Source: Cohnella abietis (GTDB lineage: Bacteria > Bacillota > Bacilli > Paenibacillales > Paenibacillaceae). Taken from it: 64,000 nucleotides of DNA. The stretch is taken from NCBI RefSeq assembly GCF_004295585.1, contig NZ_AP019400.1:773501-837500 (forward strand), given 5' to 3'. This document shows, piece by piece, positions 17,137 to 26,443 of this stretch; position 1 is the first letter of the stretch, and every line of letters begins with the position of its first letter. The notes below the pieces were generated by a model that saw only the letters and a list, made by a program, of their open reading frames with translations, was not told the origin of the DNA and did no database searches. The position numbers and the translations under genes were made by a program.

Positions 17137-18528
17137 ATGTCTAACGATTTCGTGAGCCAGTTGACGGAGAAGGCGGAGGACATCTATCCAGAGGCGTTGA
17201 GGCTGCTGGAGGGATTGATTGCAATCCCTTCGGTAGCTGCACAGCACCGGGAAATTCCGACGGCGGTTTCTTATATCCGCGAAACGATTGATCAATGGGG
17301 TGGCCAAACGGTAGTGTTGGATGATCTTCCCGGCAATCCGGTTGTTTACGGCTATTTTCCCGCTGGTCCGGGAGGGAATGCACAGCGTACGCTGCTGTTC
17401 TACAATCATTACGATGTTCAGCCGGAGGAGCCGCTTGAGGAATGGGAGTCGGCTCCCTTCGAGCTGACGGAACGTGACGGCAAGCTAATCGGGCGAGGTG
17501 TCGGTGACAACAAGGGGGATATTGCTGCTCGTCTGGCGGCGGTGCGAATTATGCAAAGCCTGCCCGGAGGCCTGCCTTGCAACGTGAAGTTTATGTTGGA
17601 GGGTGAGGAGGAGATTGGCAGTCCGAATCTAGCTCCCTACGTGGACAAGTACAAGGACCTTTTTGCGGCGGATGCCTGCATATGGGAGTTCGGGTATAAG
17701 GATGAATCCGAGCGTCTTGGACTGGTAGCGGGGTTAAAAGGCTTGCTATACGTCGAGTTGAACTGCCAGAACGCCGATCACGATCAGCATTCGCTGACTA
17801 GTGGCTACATCGACAATCCCATTTTCCGATTAACACACGCTTTGGCATCCTTGAAGGACGAGCAGGGGCACGTACGGATTGAAGGCTTCTACGAGGATGT
17901 TCAGCCGCCAACGGAAGAGGAGCTGCAGGCTGTATTAAATCTACCTTTCGACGAGGAGAAAATAAAACAGCTATACGGCTTAAGGCTTCCGCTGCTAACT
18001 GAGCGATCGGGCAAAGACCCGCGTATCGTAACGGCTTTCGACCCTTTGCTTACCGTTTGTGGTATCCATGGCGGGTACACGGGCGAGGGTGCAAAGACGC
18101 TAGTCCCACGCGAGGCATCAGCTAAGCTTGAAGTTCGGTTAGTAGCTGGACAAGATCCGAAGAAGGTTGTACATCTTCTAAGAGCACATCTAGAGCGTCA
18201 TGGCTTCGGAGAAATTCAGGTGACAGTCATTAATGATAAGCAGCGTGGATATCGCTCAGATTTTTCTGATCCTTTCGTAAAGCTGGTCAAATCGACAGCC
18301 GAAGAAGTGTATAAGGACGGCGTGACGATCACTCCAAGTCACCCCGGCTGTGGGCCGATCTACGATCTCGGTAACGTTCTCCAGCTTCCGATTGTTAGTA
18401 CGGGCATTGGATGGATTGGGTCCAAGTACCACGCTCCGAACGAATGTGTAAGAATAGATGATTTCAAGCAAGGCATTGTGCATATTGCGCTTCTCCTCAG
18501 CCGTTTCGGACAGCTGACACAGGATTAA
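17137..18528 (+). CDS. M20-family metallopeptidase (dipeptidase/acylase type)
   Basis: 463 residues, AGAAGGAGCTGG ribosome site. The M20 fold shows the metal-ligand motifs F-Y-N-H-Y-D-V-Q-P, G-V-G-D-N-K-G-D, E-G-E-E-E-I-G and K-Y-H-A-P-N-E near the C-terminus. The E-E pair supplies the catalytic base. The dimerisation domain is at ~195-350. M20 enzymes hydrolyse peptide or N-carbamoyl/N-acyl bonds. Here it follows the importer and precedes an amidohydrolase, so it probably acts on the imported compound or on its ring-opened product (inference). The cytoplasmic location is supported by the lack of a signal peptide. Confidence 0.92.
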   Translation: MSNDFVSQLTEKAEDIYPEALRLLEGLIAIPSVAAQHREIPTAVSYIRETIDQWGGQTVVLDDLPGNPVVYGYFPAGPGGNAQRTLLFYNHYDVQPEEPLEEWESAPFELTERDGKLIGRGVGDNKGDIAARLAAVRIMQSLPGGLPCNVKFMLEGEEEIGSPNLAPYVDKYKDLFAADACIWEFGYKDESERLGLVAGLKGLLYVELNCQNADHDQHSLTSGYIDNPIFRLTHALASLKDEQGHVRIEGFYEDVQPPTEEELQAVLNLPFDEEKIKQLYGLRLPLLTERSGKDPRIVTAFDPLLTVCGIHGGYTGEGAKTLVPREASAKLEVRLVAGQDPKKVVHLLRAHLERHGFGEIQVTVINDKQRGYRSDFSDPFVKLVKSTAEEVYKDGVTITPSHPGCGPIYDLGNVLQLPIVSTGIGWIGSKYHAPNECVRIDDFKQGIVHIALLLSRFGQLTQD

Positions 18529-18563
18529 GAGGGAACGCAGCCCAAGACAGGAGCTTACATCTT

Positions 18564-19745
18564 ATGAAAATACTTAAAAACTGCGTTTTAATAGATGGAA
18601 TTTCTCAAGAACCCGTTGATGGAGCTTATGTTGTCATTGATGGAGATACAATTGTAGCAACTGGGCGCGGTGATTATGCTTCTTTTGCGGGCGAGGTGAT
18701 TGATTGTCAGGGGAGCTATGTACTTCCCGGCTTAATCGATACGCACGTGCATTTAATCTGGAACGGCTCTTCTCACCCGCAATCTGTCATCGCGGGCGCT
18801 GATCCGGAAATGGTGACCTTGCATGCTTATCGTCATGCTTTGCAGACGTTATCGCTCGGTGTCACCTCCGTTCGGGATTTAGCTTCGCCATTTAAGACTG
18901 TATTGCAGGTTCGTAATGCCATTAATCAAAAGCTGCTCACGGGTCCTACTATTGTAGCTTCTGGACCTTCCATTAGTATGACGGGTGGCCATATTCATTA
19001 CATCGGGGTTGAAGCCGATGGCGCTGATGAAGTGCGCAAGGTAACACGTAATCTGCTTAAACAAGGCGCTGATGTCATTAAGGTTATGGCAACAGGTGGC
19101 ATCTATACAAATGGCGAAGAGCCTGGCTCAGTTCAGATGACACTGGAAGAGTTAAAGGCTGCCCGTGAGGAAGCAAGCAAAAAAAATAAAAAAACCGCTG
19201 CACACGCACAAGGCTTGCAAGGTATTATTAACTGTCTAGATGCGGGCATCGAGACGATTGAGCACGGTATTTATGCCGATAAGCATGCGCTTAAGCGTAT
19301 GAAAGAGCTTGGTACTTATCTTGTGCCGACGATGATCGTATTTCGCAATCTAGCTTCGGATAGTGGTATTCCGGCTTGGGCTCACAAGAAGGTTCAGCAT
19401 GTATTGGAGCCACATCGTAGCATGCTTGAGCAAGCGGTCTCGATGAAGCTAAATATTGCTACAGGAACGGACTGCGGCTCACCGGCGACACCGCCGAAAT
19501 ATTATTTCGACGAGCTGATCATTATGCAGGAAGCGGGAATGACTCCAATGGAGGTTATTCATGCTTCTACTAGAGTGGCTGCCGCTTGTATCGATTTGCA
19601 CGATCGCGGTACAATTCAAGAAGGGAAAAAGGCGGATTTGCTCATTTTGCAGGAAAATCCGTTGCACGACTTGAATGTACTTAGAGGAGACAAGCAAGTG
19701 GTTAAGGATGGCCAGTGGGTAAGCGGAAAGCTCTTGCTGATTTAA
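18564..19745 (+). CDS. Metal-dependent amidohydrolase (imidazolonepropionase/prolidase-like)
   Basis: 393 residues. Amidohydrolase-superfamily metal motifs are in order: L-P-G-L-I-D-T-H-V-H (H-x-H), D-V-I-K-V-M-A-T-G-G (candidate carboxylated Lys), A-A-H-A-Q-G, I-E-H-G and G-T-D-C-G (final Asp). The small N-terminal beta domain and the C-terminal G-K-K-A-D-L-L-I-L strand are typical of family members that open cyclic amides or cleave X-Pro type dipeptides. The substrate is not deducible. It lies in the operon 35 bases after the peptidase. Confidence 0.9.
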   Translation: MKILKNCVLIDGISQEPVDGAYVVIDGDTIVATGRGDYASFAGEVIDCQGSYVLPGLIDTHVHLIWNGSSHPQSVIAGADPEMVTLHAYRHALQTLSLGVTSVRDLASPFKTVLQVRNAINQKLLTGPTIVASGPSISMTGGHIHYIGVEADGADEVRKVTRNLLKQGADVIKVMATGGIYTNGEEPGSVQMTLEELKAAREEASKKNKKTAAHAQGLQGIINCLDAGIETIEHGIYADKHALKRMKELGTYLVPTMIVFRNLASDSGIPAWAHKKVQHVLEPHRSMLEQAVSMKLNIATGTDCGSPATPPKYYFDELIIMQEAGMTPMEVIHASTRVAAACIDLHDRGTIQEGKKADLLILQENPLHDLNVLRGDKQVVKDGQWVSGKLLLI

Positions 19746-19757
19746 CGATTTGATAGA

Positions 19758-19790
19758 GACTGCCTGTTGCAACACCATTGCCAGGCAGTC
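19758..19790 (+). other. Intercistronic hairpin
   Basis: GACTGCCTG at 19758-19766 pairs perfectly with 19782-19790 around a 15-nt loop. Only a weak T/C-rich tail follows, so it may be an mRNA-stabilising or partial-termination hairpin between the amidohydrolase and HyuA-like genes. Confidence 0.55.
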
Positions 19791-19838
19791 CTTCTCATTA
19801 TATTGAAGCTCTACATGACAATAGGGAGGCATAAGTAC

Positions 19839-21899
19839 TTGAGTAAGTCTAAAATACGCCTTGGCATTGATATAGGTGGAACCTTTACGGATCTTACCGT
19901 ATACGAAGAGCAGACAGGCGCCACGCTCAGCCTGAAAACTCCGACAGTAGCCGATGACCCTGTGCAGGGAATTGCAAATGGGCTTATCTTGCTTAAGAAC
20001 AAAGGACTTACCGTCGATCAGATTCACTATTTCGTACATGGTACAACGATCGGGCTAAACACATTATTGCAACGCAAAGGCGCCAAAACAGCGTTGTTCG
20101 TCACAGAAGGGTTTCGCGATATTTTACATTTGCAGCGTTTAAGATTGCCTATACCTTATGATTTTCGTTCCCGGCTCCCGGAGCCACTTATTCCACGTAA
20201 GCATGTGTATCCCATTCGGGAAAGAATGCTTCAGGATGGAACCATTAGAACTCCATTGGATTTAACTGAGCTGGATGCGGCGATCGATGCTGCTGTAGCG
20301 GCCAAGGTTGAGGGAATCGTAGTATGCTTTCTTCATAGTTACAAAAACGCCGAACACGAGCTTAGGGCAGCCGAGCGTATCAAGGAACGGACAGGTGGTC
20401 GTATGGAGGTAACGCTTTCCTCCGTATTATGGCCGCAGATGCGGGAATATGAGCGCGCAGTAATGGCTACCGTAAATTTATATATATTACCTACTTGCAA
20501 AAGATACTTTCAAACGCTTGCTGAACGCCTCATTGCAGAAGGGGTTGAGGCAACGCCATTTATTACACAATCTAATGGCGGACTCATGGACATTAGCACG
20601 GCTACAGAGGCTCCTGTAAGAACGTTGTTCTCAGGTCCTGCGGGTGGAATTGTTGGTGCTGTCCGGGTAGCGGAGTCTGCTGGAATTCGCAACGTCATTA
20701 CATTGGATATGGGCGGAACAAGCGCAGATATTTCTATTATTGATAATTTGCAGCCTTCCTTCGTACAGAGCAATCATCTTGCAGGCTTTCCTATTATTCT
20801 CCCTGCCGTTTCGATTTTCTCCGTGGGGGCGGGTGGAGGCTCGTTCGCTTGGATAGACAAGGGCGGATTGCTTAAGGTCGGTCCGGAATCCGTTGGCTCT
20901 AATCCTGGACCTGCTTGTTATGGAACGGGTGACAAGGCTGCAATGACCGACGCGTTTTTGCTATGCGGCTATATTAATCCAGAACGGTTCGCAGCAGGTA
21001 ACGTGAAGCTGTATCCCGAATTATCTGCGGCTGTTCTTCAGCCTATTGCCGACTATCTGGAGACGGAGGTTTGGGAAGCTGCTGACAAAATGGTACAGGT
21101 TGCCGTGGCGAATATGTATGCCGAATTAAGTGGCATTATCGAGCAGCATGGCCTGGATCCGCGTGATTTCAGCTTGATGGGCTTTGGAGGAGCTGGCCCC
21201 GTTGTGGCTAATTTCCTTGCGGATGAGATCGGCGCGGATTCCGTGCTTATTCCGCCAAGCCCAGGTACCTTGTGTGCGCTAGGGTCATTGATGGCTGATT
21301 TTGCTTACGATGCGGTGCAAGCTCGTTATGAGAAGCTGGAGCAAATTCCGCTTTTGGTGCTTCGTGGCGAATATCGCAAGCTGGTCAAGCAAGCAGAAGC
21401 CTGGCTAAACGAGCAGCAAATTAACGGATTAGCTGAACAAAGCATTTTATATTATATGGATATTCGATATGTAGGACAGGCTTTTGAGCTGGAATTGCCC
21501 ATTACGGAAAAGCAGCTTAAGCGGAAGGATTATCGTAGCGTCATTAAAGCTTTCCATGAGCTACATCAAATGCAATACGGACATCATGATGAAAATGCAG
21601 AATTGGAAGTCATTCAATTAAGGGTGCGAATTCTTGGACATACGATTAAGCCGGGAATTAAGCAAGTAGAGGCAGCGACTCAGCCACCGATCAGCAGAGG
21701 CAAACGTCGAATGATCGGTAGAGGACGTGAGTATGAAGCGACGATATATTGGAGGAACGAGCTGCTGGATGGACATGAAGTAGCTGGCCCTGCAATTGTA
21801 GAGCAGGACGATACGACTGTTGTCATTCTGGATGGCTGGCAAGGTCGGGTAGACGGTCGCGGGAATCTGATTGTGCGGCGGAAGGAGGAACTGCGATGA
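19839..21899 (+). CDS. Hydantoinase/oxoprolinase subunit A (HyuA family)
   Basis: 686 residues from TTG 19839, chosen because GGGAGG sits nine bases upstream and the protein then begins directly with I-R-L-G-I-D-I-G-G-T-F-T-D, the Hydant_A N-terminal nucleotide-binding strand. V-H-G-T-T-I-G-L-N and T-L-D-M-G-G-T-S-A-D are further ATPase-fold motifs, and G-F-G-G-A-G-P is the C-terminal one. The family works with HyuB in ATP-dependent ring opening of 5-oxoproline, hydantoins, N-methylhydantoin and, in acetone carboxylases, related substrates. Its stop overlaps the HyuB start (ATGA), so the two subunits are made together. Confidence 0.95.
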   Translation: MSKSKIRLGIDIGGTFTDLTVYEEQTGATLSLKTPTVADDPVQGIANGLILLKNKGLTVDQIHYFVHGTTIGLNTLLQRKGAKTALFVTEGFRDILHLQRLRLPIPYDFRSRLPEPLIPRKHVYPIRERMLQDGTIRTPLDLTELDAAIDAAVAAKVEGIVVCFLHSYKNAEHELRAAERIKERTGGRMEVTLSSVLWPQMREYERAVMATVNLYILPTCKRYFQTLAERLIAEGVEATPFITQSNGGLMDISTATEAPVRTLFSGPAGGIVGAVRVAESAGIRNVITLDMGGTSADISIIDNLQPSFVQSNHLAGFPIILPAVSIFSVGAGGGSFAWIDKGGLLKVGPESVGSNPGPACYGTGDKAAMTDAFLLCGYINPERFAAGNVKLYPELSAAVLQPIADYLETEVWEAADKMVQVAVANMYAELSGIIEQHGLDPRDFSLMGFGGAGPVVANFLADEIGADSVLIPPSPGTLCALGSLMADFAYDAVQARYEKLEQIPLLVLRGEYRKLVKQAEAWLNEQQINGLAEQSILYYMDIRYVGQAFELELPITEKQLKRKDYRSVIKAFHELHQMQYGHHDENAELEVIQLRVRILGHTIKPGIKQVEAATQPPISRGKRRMIGRGREYEATIYWRNELLDGHEVAGPAIVEQDDTTVVILDGWQGRVDGRGNLIVRRKEELR

Positions 21900-23881
21900 G
21901 GACGGATCCGGTAACTTTAGAAATTATGCGCAGCTACTTCAACGCGATTGCCAGTGGCATGGGGCACATTATTGAAAGAACCTCGATGACAACGTTCGTT
22001 AAGGAGTCGGCGGATTTTGCTACAGCTCTCGCAGCTCCTTCCGGGCAGTTTTTCGTTTATCCGCAATCGGTTGGAGTTACGATTTTCATGGGATTAAGCC
22101 TTCAGCAGGCAATCTCGAATTGCGAGCCGCTAGAGCCAGGGGATATTGTTATTACGAATGATCCCTACACAACAGATGGCTTAGCCACTCATTTGCCGGA
22201 TGTACACGTATTTAAGCCTATTTTTATAGATGGAGAACTGATTAGCTATGCATGGGCGTTTGTGCATTGCAGCGATGTGGGCGGACTAGTTCCAGCGAGT
22301 ATTTCTCCATTGGCTACGGATATTCATCAGGAGGGCTTGCGCATCCCACCGGTTAAGCTTCACCGAGCGGGAAAGGTAAACAAGGACGTGCTTTCCTTTC
22401 TAGACAGCAACAGCCGGGTTCCCGGTCTGAACATGGGAGACATTAATGCCATGATTGCTGCAGTGAATACAGCGGAGACGCGTGTTCATACGATGGTAAG
22501 CAAATTTGGTATTGAAGCGGTTCGGCATTCTATGTTTGATTTGCTAGAACAGGGGGAGCAGCGCTCACGCCAAGTCATCGCCGCGATCCCGGATGGGAGC
22601 TATACGTTCGCCGACTACCTGGATGACGATATGGTATCGGACATTCCGATTCGCCTGGCTTTGACGCTTACGATTAAGGGAACGGAAATGATTTTGGATT
22701 TTACAAAATGTGATTCTCAGGTAAGTACGGCCTTTAATCTAGTTACGAATGGCAAGCCGCATTCATTTATGCTACAAGGACTAATCAACTATATTATTAG
22801 CTCTGATCCTTATATTCCCGTCAACGGGGGCATTATTGCGCCGATTAGTGTCATTGCGCCTCGCGGAAGCATCGTAAATCCCGAATATCCTGCATCTGTT
22901 GGGGTTCGGCATGCTATAACGATGAGGCTTTACAGCGCTGTACTGGGAGCTCTTTCGCAGGCCGTTCCTGAGCTGGTGCCGGCTGCTGGAGCGGGACAGG
23001 CCGCCATCGTCGTGCTTTCAACTCCAGGGGACGACGGCAAGTCGCGTCAGATGGCAGTTGTTGAGCCAATGGGCGGTGGAGGCGGCGGGCAGAGTGATAT
23101 GGACGGCGTCGATGGCATTGATCATGCTTCGGGCTTTCTTCAGAACACACCTATTGAAAGTCTGGAGCAGCATATCGATGTTATGGTTCATCGCTATGAG
23201 CTTTTGCCGAATACGGGAGGAGCAGGACTACATCGTGGTGGTCATGCAATCGGACTGGACTTTGAGATCATGAAGCCTGAATCGATTGTAACGGCTCGGG
23301 GCTTGGAACGGATGAGCTTCCAGCCGTGGGGACTGACTGGCGGTAAGGCAGGAGCACTGGGTCATATCGTGCTAAACCCTGAAGGTGAGAACAAGAAAGT
23401 ACCGAAGATTAGCGTGCTGACACCTGAGCTCGGTGATATTGTAAGTATCCGTTCTCCGGGAGGCGGGGGCTGGGGTAATCCGTTGGATCGCTCGCCTGAA
23501 TTAGTCGTACAAGAGGTGGCTGACGGCTTGTTAAGTGTTAAGCAGGCGGCTGAACAGTACGGCGTCGTTGTGGCCGAATTGATCGTAGATGAGTCTGGAC
23601 AGCTATTTACTTGGGATACTTTGGCTACAGAAGAGCTGCGCGCCGAGCGTCAACGCCAGATTGCCGGCATTGTACAGCCGTTGTGGCAATTCGGAGCTGC
23701 GCGTGAAGCTTATGAGCAACGTTTTACGCCGGAGGCTAGTGATACGCTTGCAGTGCTGCTGTTAGAGCTTCCGCCATCGTTGAGATGGCATCGGAAACAG
23801 GAAATTCACAAGAGTTTGGCCGACCACGAGGGCCCCATTCTTGCGGAAGATGTGAATAGGGTATGGTCACATGGTCACTAG
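21896..23881 (+). CDS. Hydantoinase/oxoprolinase subunit B (HyuB family)
   Basis: 661 residues, start ATG 21896 overlapping the HyuA stop by 4 bases. It begins D-P-V-T-L-E-I-M-R-S-Y-F, with D-P-Y-T-T-D-G-L-A-T-H-L-P-D and the glycine-rich G-G-G-G-G-Q-S-D-M-D and S-P-G-G-G-G-W-G-N-P loops that mark the family. It forms the catalytic complex with the HyuA-like protein. The C-terminal ~100 residues after the glycine loop are longer than in minimal HyuB and not assigned. It lies directly upstream of the aldehyde dehydrogenase gene. Confidence 0.95.
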   Translation: MRTDPVTLEIMRSYFNAIASGMGHIIERTSMTTFVKESADFATALAAPSGQFFVYPQSVGVTIFMGLSLQQAISNCEPLEPGDIVITNDPYTTDGLATHLPDVHVFKPIFIDGELISYAWAFVHCSDVGGLVPASISPLATDIHQEGLRIPPVKLHRAGKVNKDVLSFLDSNSRVPGLNMGDINAMIAAVNTAETRVHTMVSKFGIEAVRHSMFDLLEQGEQRSRQVIAAIPDGSYTFADYLDDDMVSDIPIRLALTLTIKGTEMILDFTKCDSQVSTAFNLVTNGKPHSFMLQGLINYIISSDPYIPVNGGIIAPISVIAPRGSIVNPEYPASVGVRHAITMRLYSAVLGALSQAVPELVPAAGAGQAAIVVLSTPGDDGKSRQMAVVEPMGGGGGGQSDMDGVDGIDHASGFLQNTPIESLEQHIDVMVHRYELLPNTGGAGLHRGGHAIGLDFEIMKPESIVTARGLERMSFQPWGLTGGKAGALGHIVLNPEGENKKVPKISVLTPELGDIVSIRSPGGGGWGNPLDRSPELVVQEVADGLLSVKQAAEQYGVVVAELIVDESGQLFTWDTLATEELRAERQRQIAGIVQPLWQFGAAREAYEQRFTPEASDTLAVLLLELPPSLRWHRKQEIHKSLADHEGPILAEDVNRVWSHGH

Positions 23882-23909
23882 GGAAATAAGTGTAATGAGG
23901 TGTATATAG

Positions 23910-25355
23910 ATGCAGCAGCAATACGATTTATGGATTGGTGGTCAGTGGCAGCAGGCTAGTCAATATGAGACTTTGTATAATCCGTATAACGGGGAGGCTC
24001 TGACCCGTATTGGGCAGGGCTCACCGACCGATGCTGAACGTGCAATTGAAGCGGCTCATTCGGCGTTTGCTTCATACAGCTTAATGTCTGCATTTCAGCG
24101 CAGCGAGATTCTATACCGTGTGGCGGAAATATTCGGGCGGCGCAGGGAGGAATTAGCAGCTGTTATCGCGTTAGAGGCTGCTAAACCTCTAAAAGCGGCG
24201 AGGGCTGAAATTGTGCGGACTATTGAAACCTATAGGTTTGCCGCCGAAGCAGCAAAAAGCGTAACTGGAGAGCAGATTGCGATGGATGCGGCCGAGGGTG
24301 GTCAAGGTCGGATCGGATTTACGGTCCGATTGCCGCTCGGCGTTGTAACAGCAATAACCCCCTTTAATTTCCCGTTTAATCTAGTTGCCCATAAGGTTGG
24401 ACCTGCTCTTGCAGCAGGCAATACCATTGTGCTGAAGCCTGCGGAGCAGACGCCAATCAGTTCGTTGCTGCTAGCAGATATTTTCACTGAGGCTGGTCTG
24501 CCTCCCGGTGTGCTTAATATCGTAACCGGCAAAGGTGCGGAGCTGGGCGAGGTATTGACGAGTCATCCCCTTGTGAAGAAAGTCAGCTTTACTGGTAGTC
24601 ATGCGGTTGGCGAAATCATTCTGCGGCGAGCGGGATTGCGGCGCACGACATTGGAGCTTGGATCTAATGCGGCTCTTATTGTAGATAAGGGAACTGATGT
24701 GGATGCGATAATCGATCGTTGCGTAAGCGGAGCATTCGGTTATAATGGGCAGGTTTGTATTTCGTTACAGCGCATTTTAGTTCATCAATCGCTCTACTCT
24801 CGTTTTGTGGAACGATTCGCAGCGGCAGCCTTCAAGCTCGTAATAGGTTCACCGTTGGAAGAAAATACGGACATTACCTCCCTTATATCAGATAAGGCGG
24901 CTGAACGGATTGCTTTATGGGTTGAAGAAGCGGTTACGGCGGGTGCTTCAGTAGTAACGGGTGGACAGTTATCGAGGGACAAGGAGAAGGGGAACAATAT
25001 TTATACGCCTACTGTCCTGACTGATGTCCCCCATTCAGCTAAAGTATGGACCGAAGAAGTATTTGGGCCTGTGGCAGTCATTCAGTCCTTCGGTGACCTG
25101 CCTGAAGCGATCCGTGAAGTTAATGCATCTCGTTACGGCTTAATGGCGGGCGTGTATACGCCGGATATTAATAGCGCCTTTATGGCAGCCCGTCAGTTAG
25201 AGGCGGGAGGGGTCGTCATTAACGACATCCCGACTTTCCGTGTTGACCATATGCCGTATGGCGGAGCGAAGGACAGCGGTAAGGGAACCGAGGGAGTCAG
25301 CTATGCGATACAGGAGATGACGCAATTAAAGCTGATTTCATTTAACTTGAGTTAG
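23910..25355 (+). CDS. NAD(P)-dependent aldehyde dehydrogenase
   Basis: 481 residues. The ALDH fold is clear: the Rossmann segment T-P-F-N-F-P-F-N-L and K-P-A-E-Q-T-P, then F-T-G-S-H-A-V-G, the general base Glu in L-E-L-G-S-N, the catalytic Cys in N-G-Q-V-C-I-S and the E-E-V-F-G-P-V motif. It oxidises an aldehyde to an acid. As the last gene of the operon it probably handles an aldehyde released by the upstream enzymes. Semialdehyde or glyceraldehyde-3-phosphate-type ALDHs are the nearest look-alikes by these motifs. A 22-bp stem terminator follows. Confidence 0.94.
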   Translation: MQQQYDLWIGGQWQQASQYETLYNPYNGEALTRIGQGSPTDAERAIEAAHSAFASYSLMSAFQRSEILYRVAEIFGRRREELAAVIALEAAKPLKAARAEIVRTIETYRFAAEAAKSVTGEQIAMDAAEGGQGRIGFTVRLPLGVVTAITPFNFPFNLVAHKVGPALAAGNTIVLKPAEQTPISSLLLADIFTEAGLPPGVLNIVTGKGAELGEVLTSHPLVKKVSFTGSHAVGEIILRRAGLRRTTLELGSNAALIVDKGTDVDAIIDRCVSGAFGYNGQVCISLQRILVHQSLYSRFVERFAAAAFKLVIGSPLEENTDITSLISDKAAERIALWVEEAVTAGASVVTGGQLSRDKEKGNNIYTPTVLTDVPHSAKVWTEEVFGPVAVIQSFGDLPEAIREVNASRYGLMAGVYTPDINSAFMAARQLEAGGVVINDIPTFRVDHMPYGGAKDSGKGTEGVSYAIQEMTQLKLISFNLS

Positions 25356-25395
25356 ATTTGCTGATCAGTTTCGCTATATCCATTTCGGAATAACC

Positions 25396-25450
25396 TCAAA
25401 CATAAAGAGCTTTCGCTATCCAAAAGACAGCGAAAGCTCTTTATGTTTGA
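25396..25450. terminator. Bidirectional terminator, 22-bp perfect stem
   Basis: Arms 25396-25417 and 25429-25450 are perfect inverted repeats with an 11-nt loop, containing AAAGAGCTTTCGCT. It separates the catabolic operon (+) from uppP (-). Confidence 0.9.
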
Positions 25451-25459
25451 AATGAAATG

Positions 25460-26272
25460 TTACAGAAAAATGAGCAACAGTATTCCTGCAACGAAGCAGT
25501 AATAAGCGAAGTACTTCAAATTTCCTCTAGCCATAATCCCCATAAACCAACGCATGGAGAAGTAAGTGACGATTAGAGTGGTAAGGAATGCAATAAGGTA
25601 GGGAATAGCCAGCTGCGAGCGGTTCGGATCGCTTGCGATATCGGAAGCGCCCAGCACGAGTCCGCCTATACTTATTGGAATATAGAGCATAAATGAAAAT
25701 TTCAGAGCCGTTTCTTGCTTCATCCCAACGGCGATAGAGGTAATGACCGTCGCGCCTGAGCGGCTTATGCCGGGAATAAGGGCAATAGCTTGGGCAAGAC
25801 CGACGAGCACTGCGTCCTTAGTCGACAAGTCGCCGTCCATTTTGCGACCGCGAAGGTTACGGATTAGCCATAATGCGACCCCCGTAAGCAGTAGGGCGAT
25901 AGAAACCGTATGAACAGACGAAAATATTTCTTCAATTTTATCCTTGAATAGTGCAGCAACGATTACGGCTGGAATGGTACCAATGATAATGTACAAGCAG
26001 AATAGGAAATCCGCCTTATATTCTGCTTTGCGAGTGAGAAGGAAACGAACAGCACCCACGATCAGGTTCCCGATATCTTTCCGGAAAATAAAACAAATTG
26101 CAATTAGGGAAGCCGTGTTTGTTAAGATTTCAAACGACAGCCCGTTCTGCTTAATGCCGAGTAGTTTCTGAGCGATGATCAAATGACCGCTTGACGAGAC
26201 GGGAATAGGCTCTGTCGCACCTTGAACGAATCCTAGAAACAGATACTTAAACCACAGTATGATATCTTCCAA
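25460..26272 (-). CDS. uppP: Undecaprenyl-diphosphatase, BacA/UppP type
   Basis: 270 residues, an integral membrane enzyme with about seven to eight helices. It removes one phosphate from undecaprenyl diphosphate to recycle the cell-wall lipid carrier, and gives bacitracin resistance when abundant. Signature segments are G-A-T-E-P-I-P-V-S-S-S-G-H (catalytic acidic residue and serines) and P-G-I-S-R-S-G-A-T (catalytic Arg). The canonical T-E-x-L-P-V is here T-E-P-I-P-V. The start is TTG 26272 with AGGGTG upstream. Monocistronic. Confidence 0.95.
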   Translation of the reverse strand: MEDIILWFKYLFLGFVQGATEPIPVSSSGHLIIAQKLLGIKQNGLSFEILTNTASLIAICFIFRKDIGNLIVGAVRFLLTRKAEYKADFLFCLYIIIGTIPAVIVAALFKDKIEEIFSSVHTVSIALLLTGVALWLIRNLRGRKMDGDLSTKDAVLVGLAQAIALIPGISRSGATVITSIAVGMKQETALKFSFMLYIPISIGGLVLGASDIASDPNRSQLAIPYLIAFLTTLIVTYFSMRWFMGIMARGNLKYFAYYCFVAGILLLIFL

Positions 26273-26443
26273 AGCTACACCCTACTTTTTTTCATGATAC
26301 AGATTATAATATCGTAATCTATGAATAGATGACAATAGAGCTAGAGAATTGGTTTTGTAATATTAAGAAGTATTAATCAGCCTAAATATTCGTGTATAAT
26401 TTACAAGTAGTGGTCTATTATCTCAAATTGAGTAGGTGATTGA

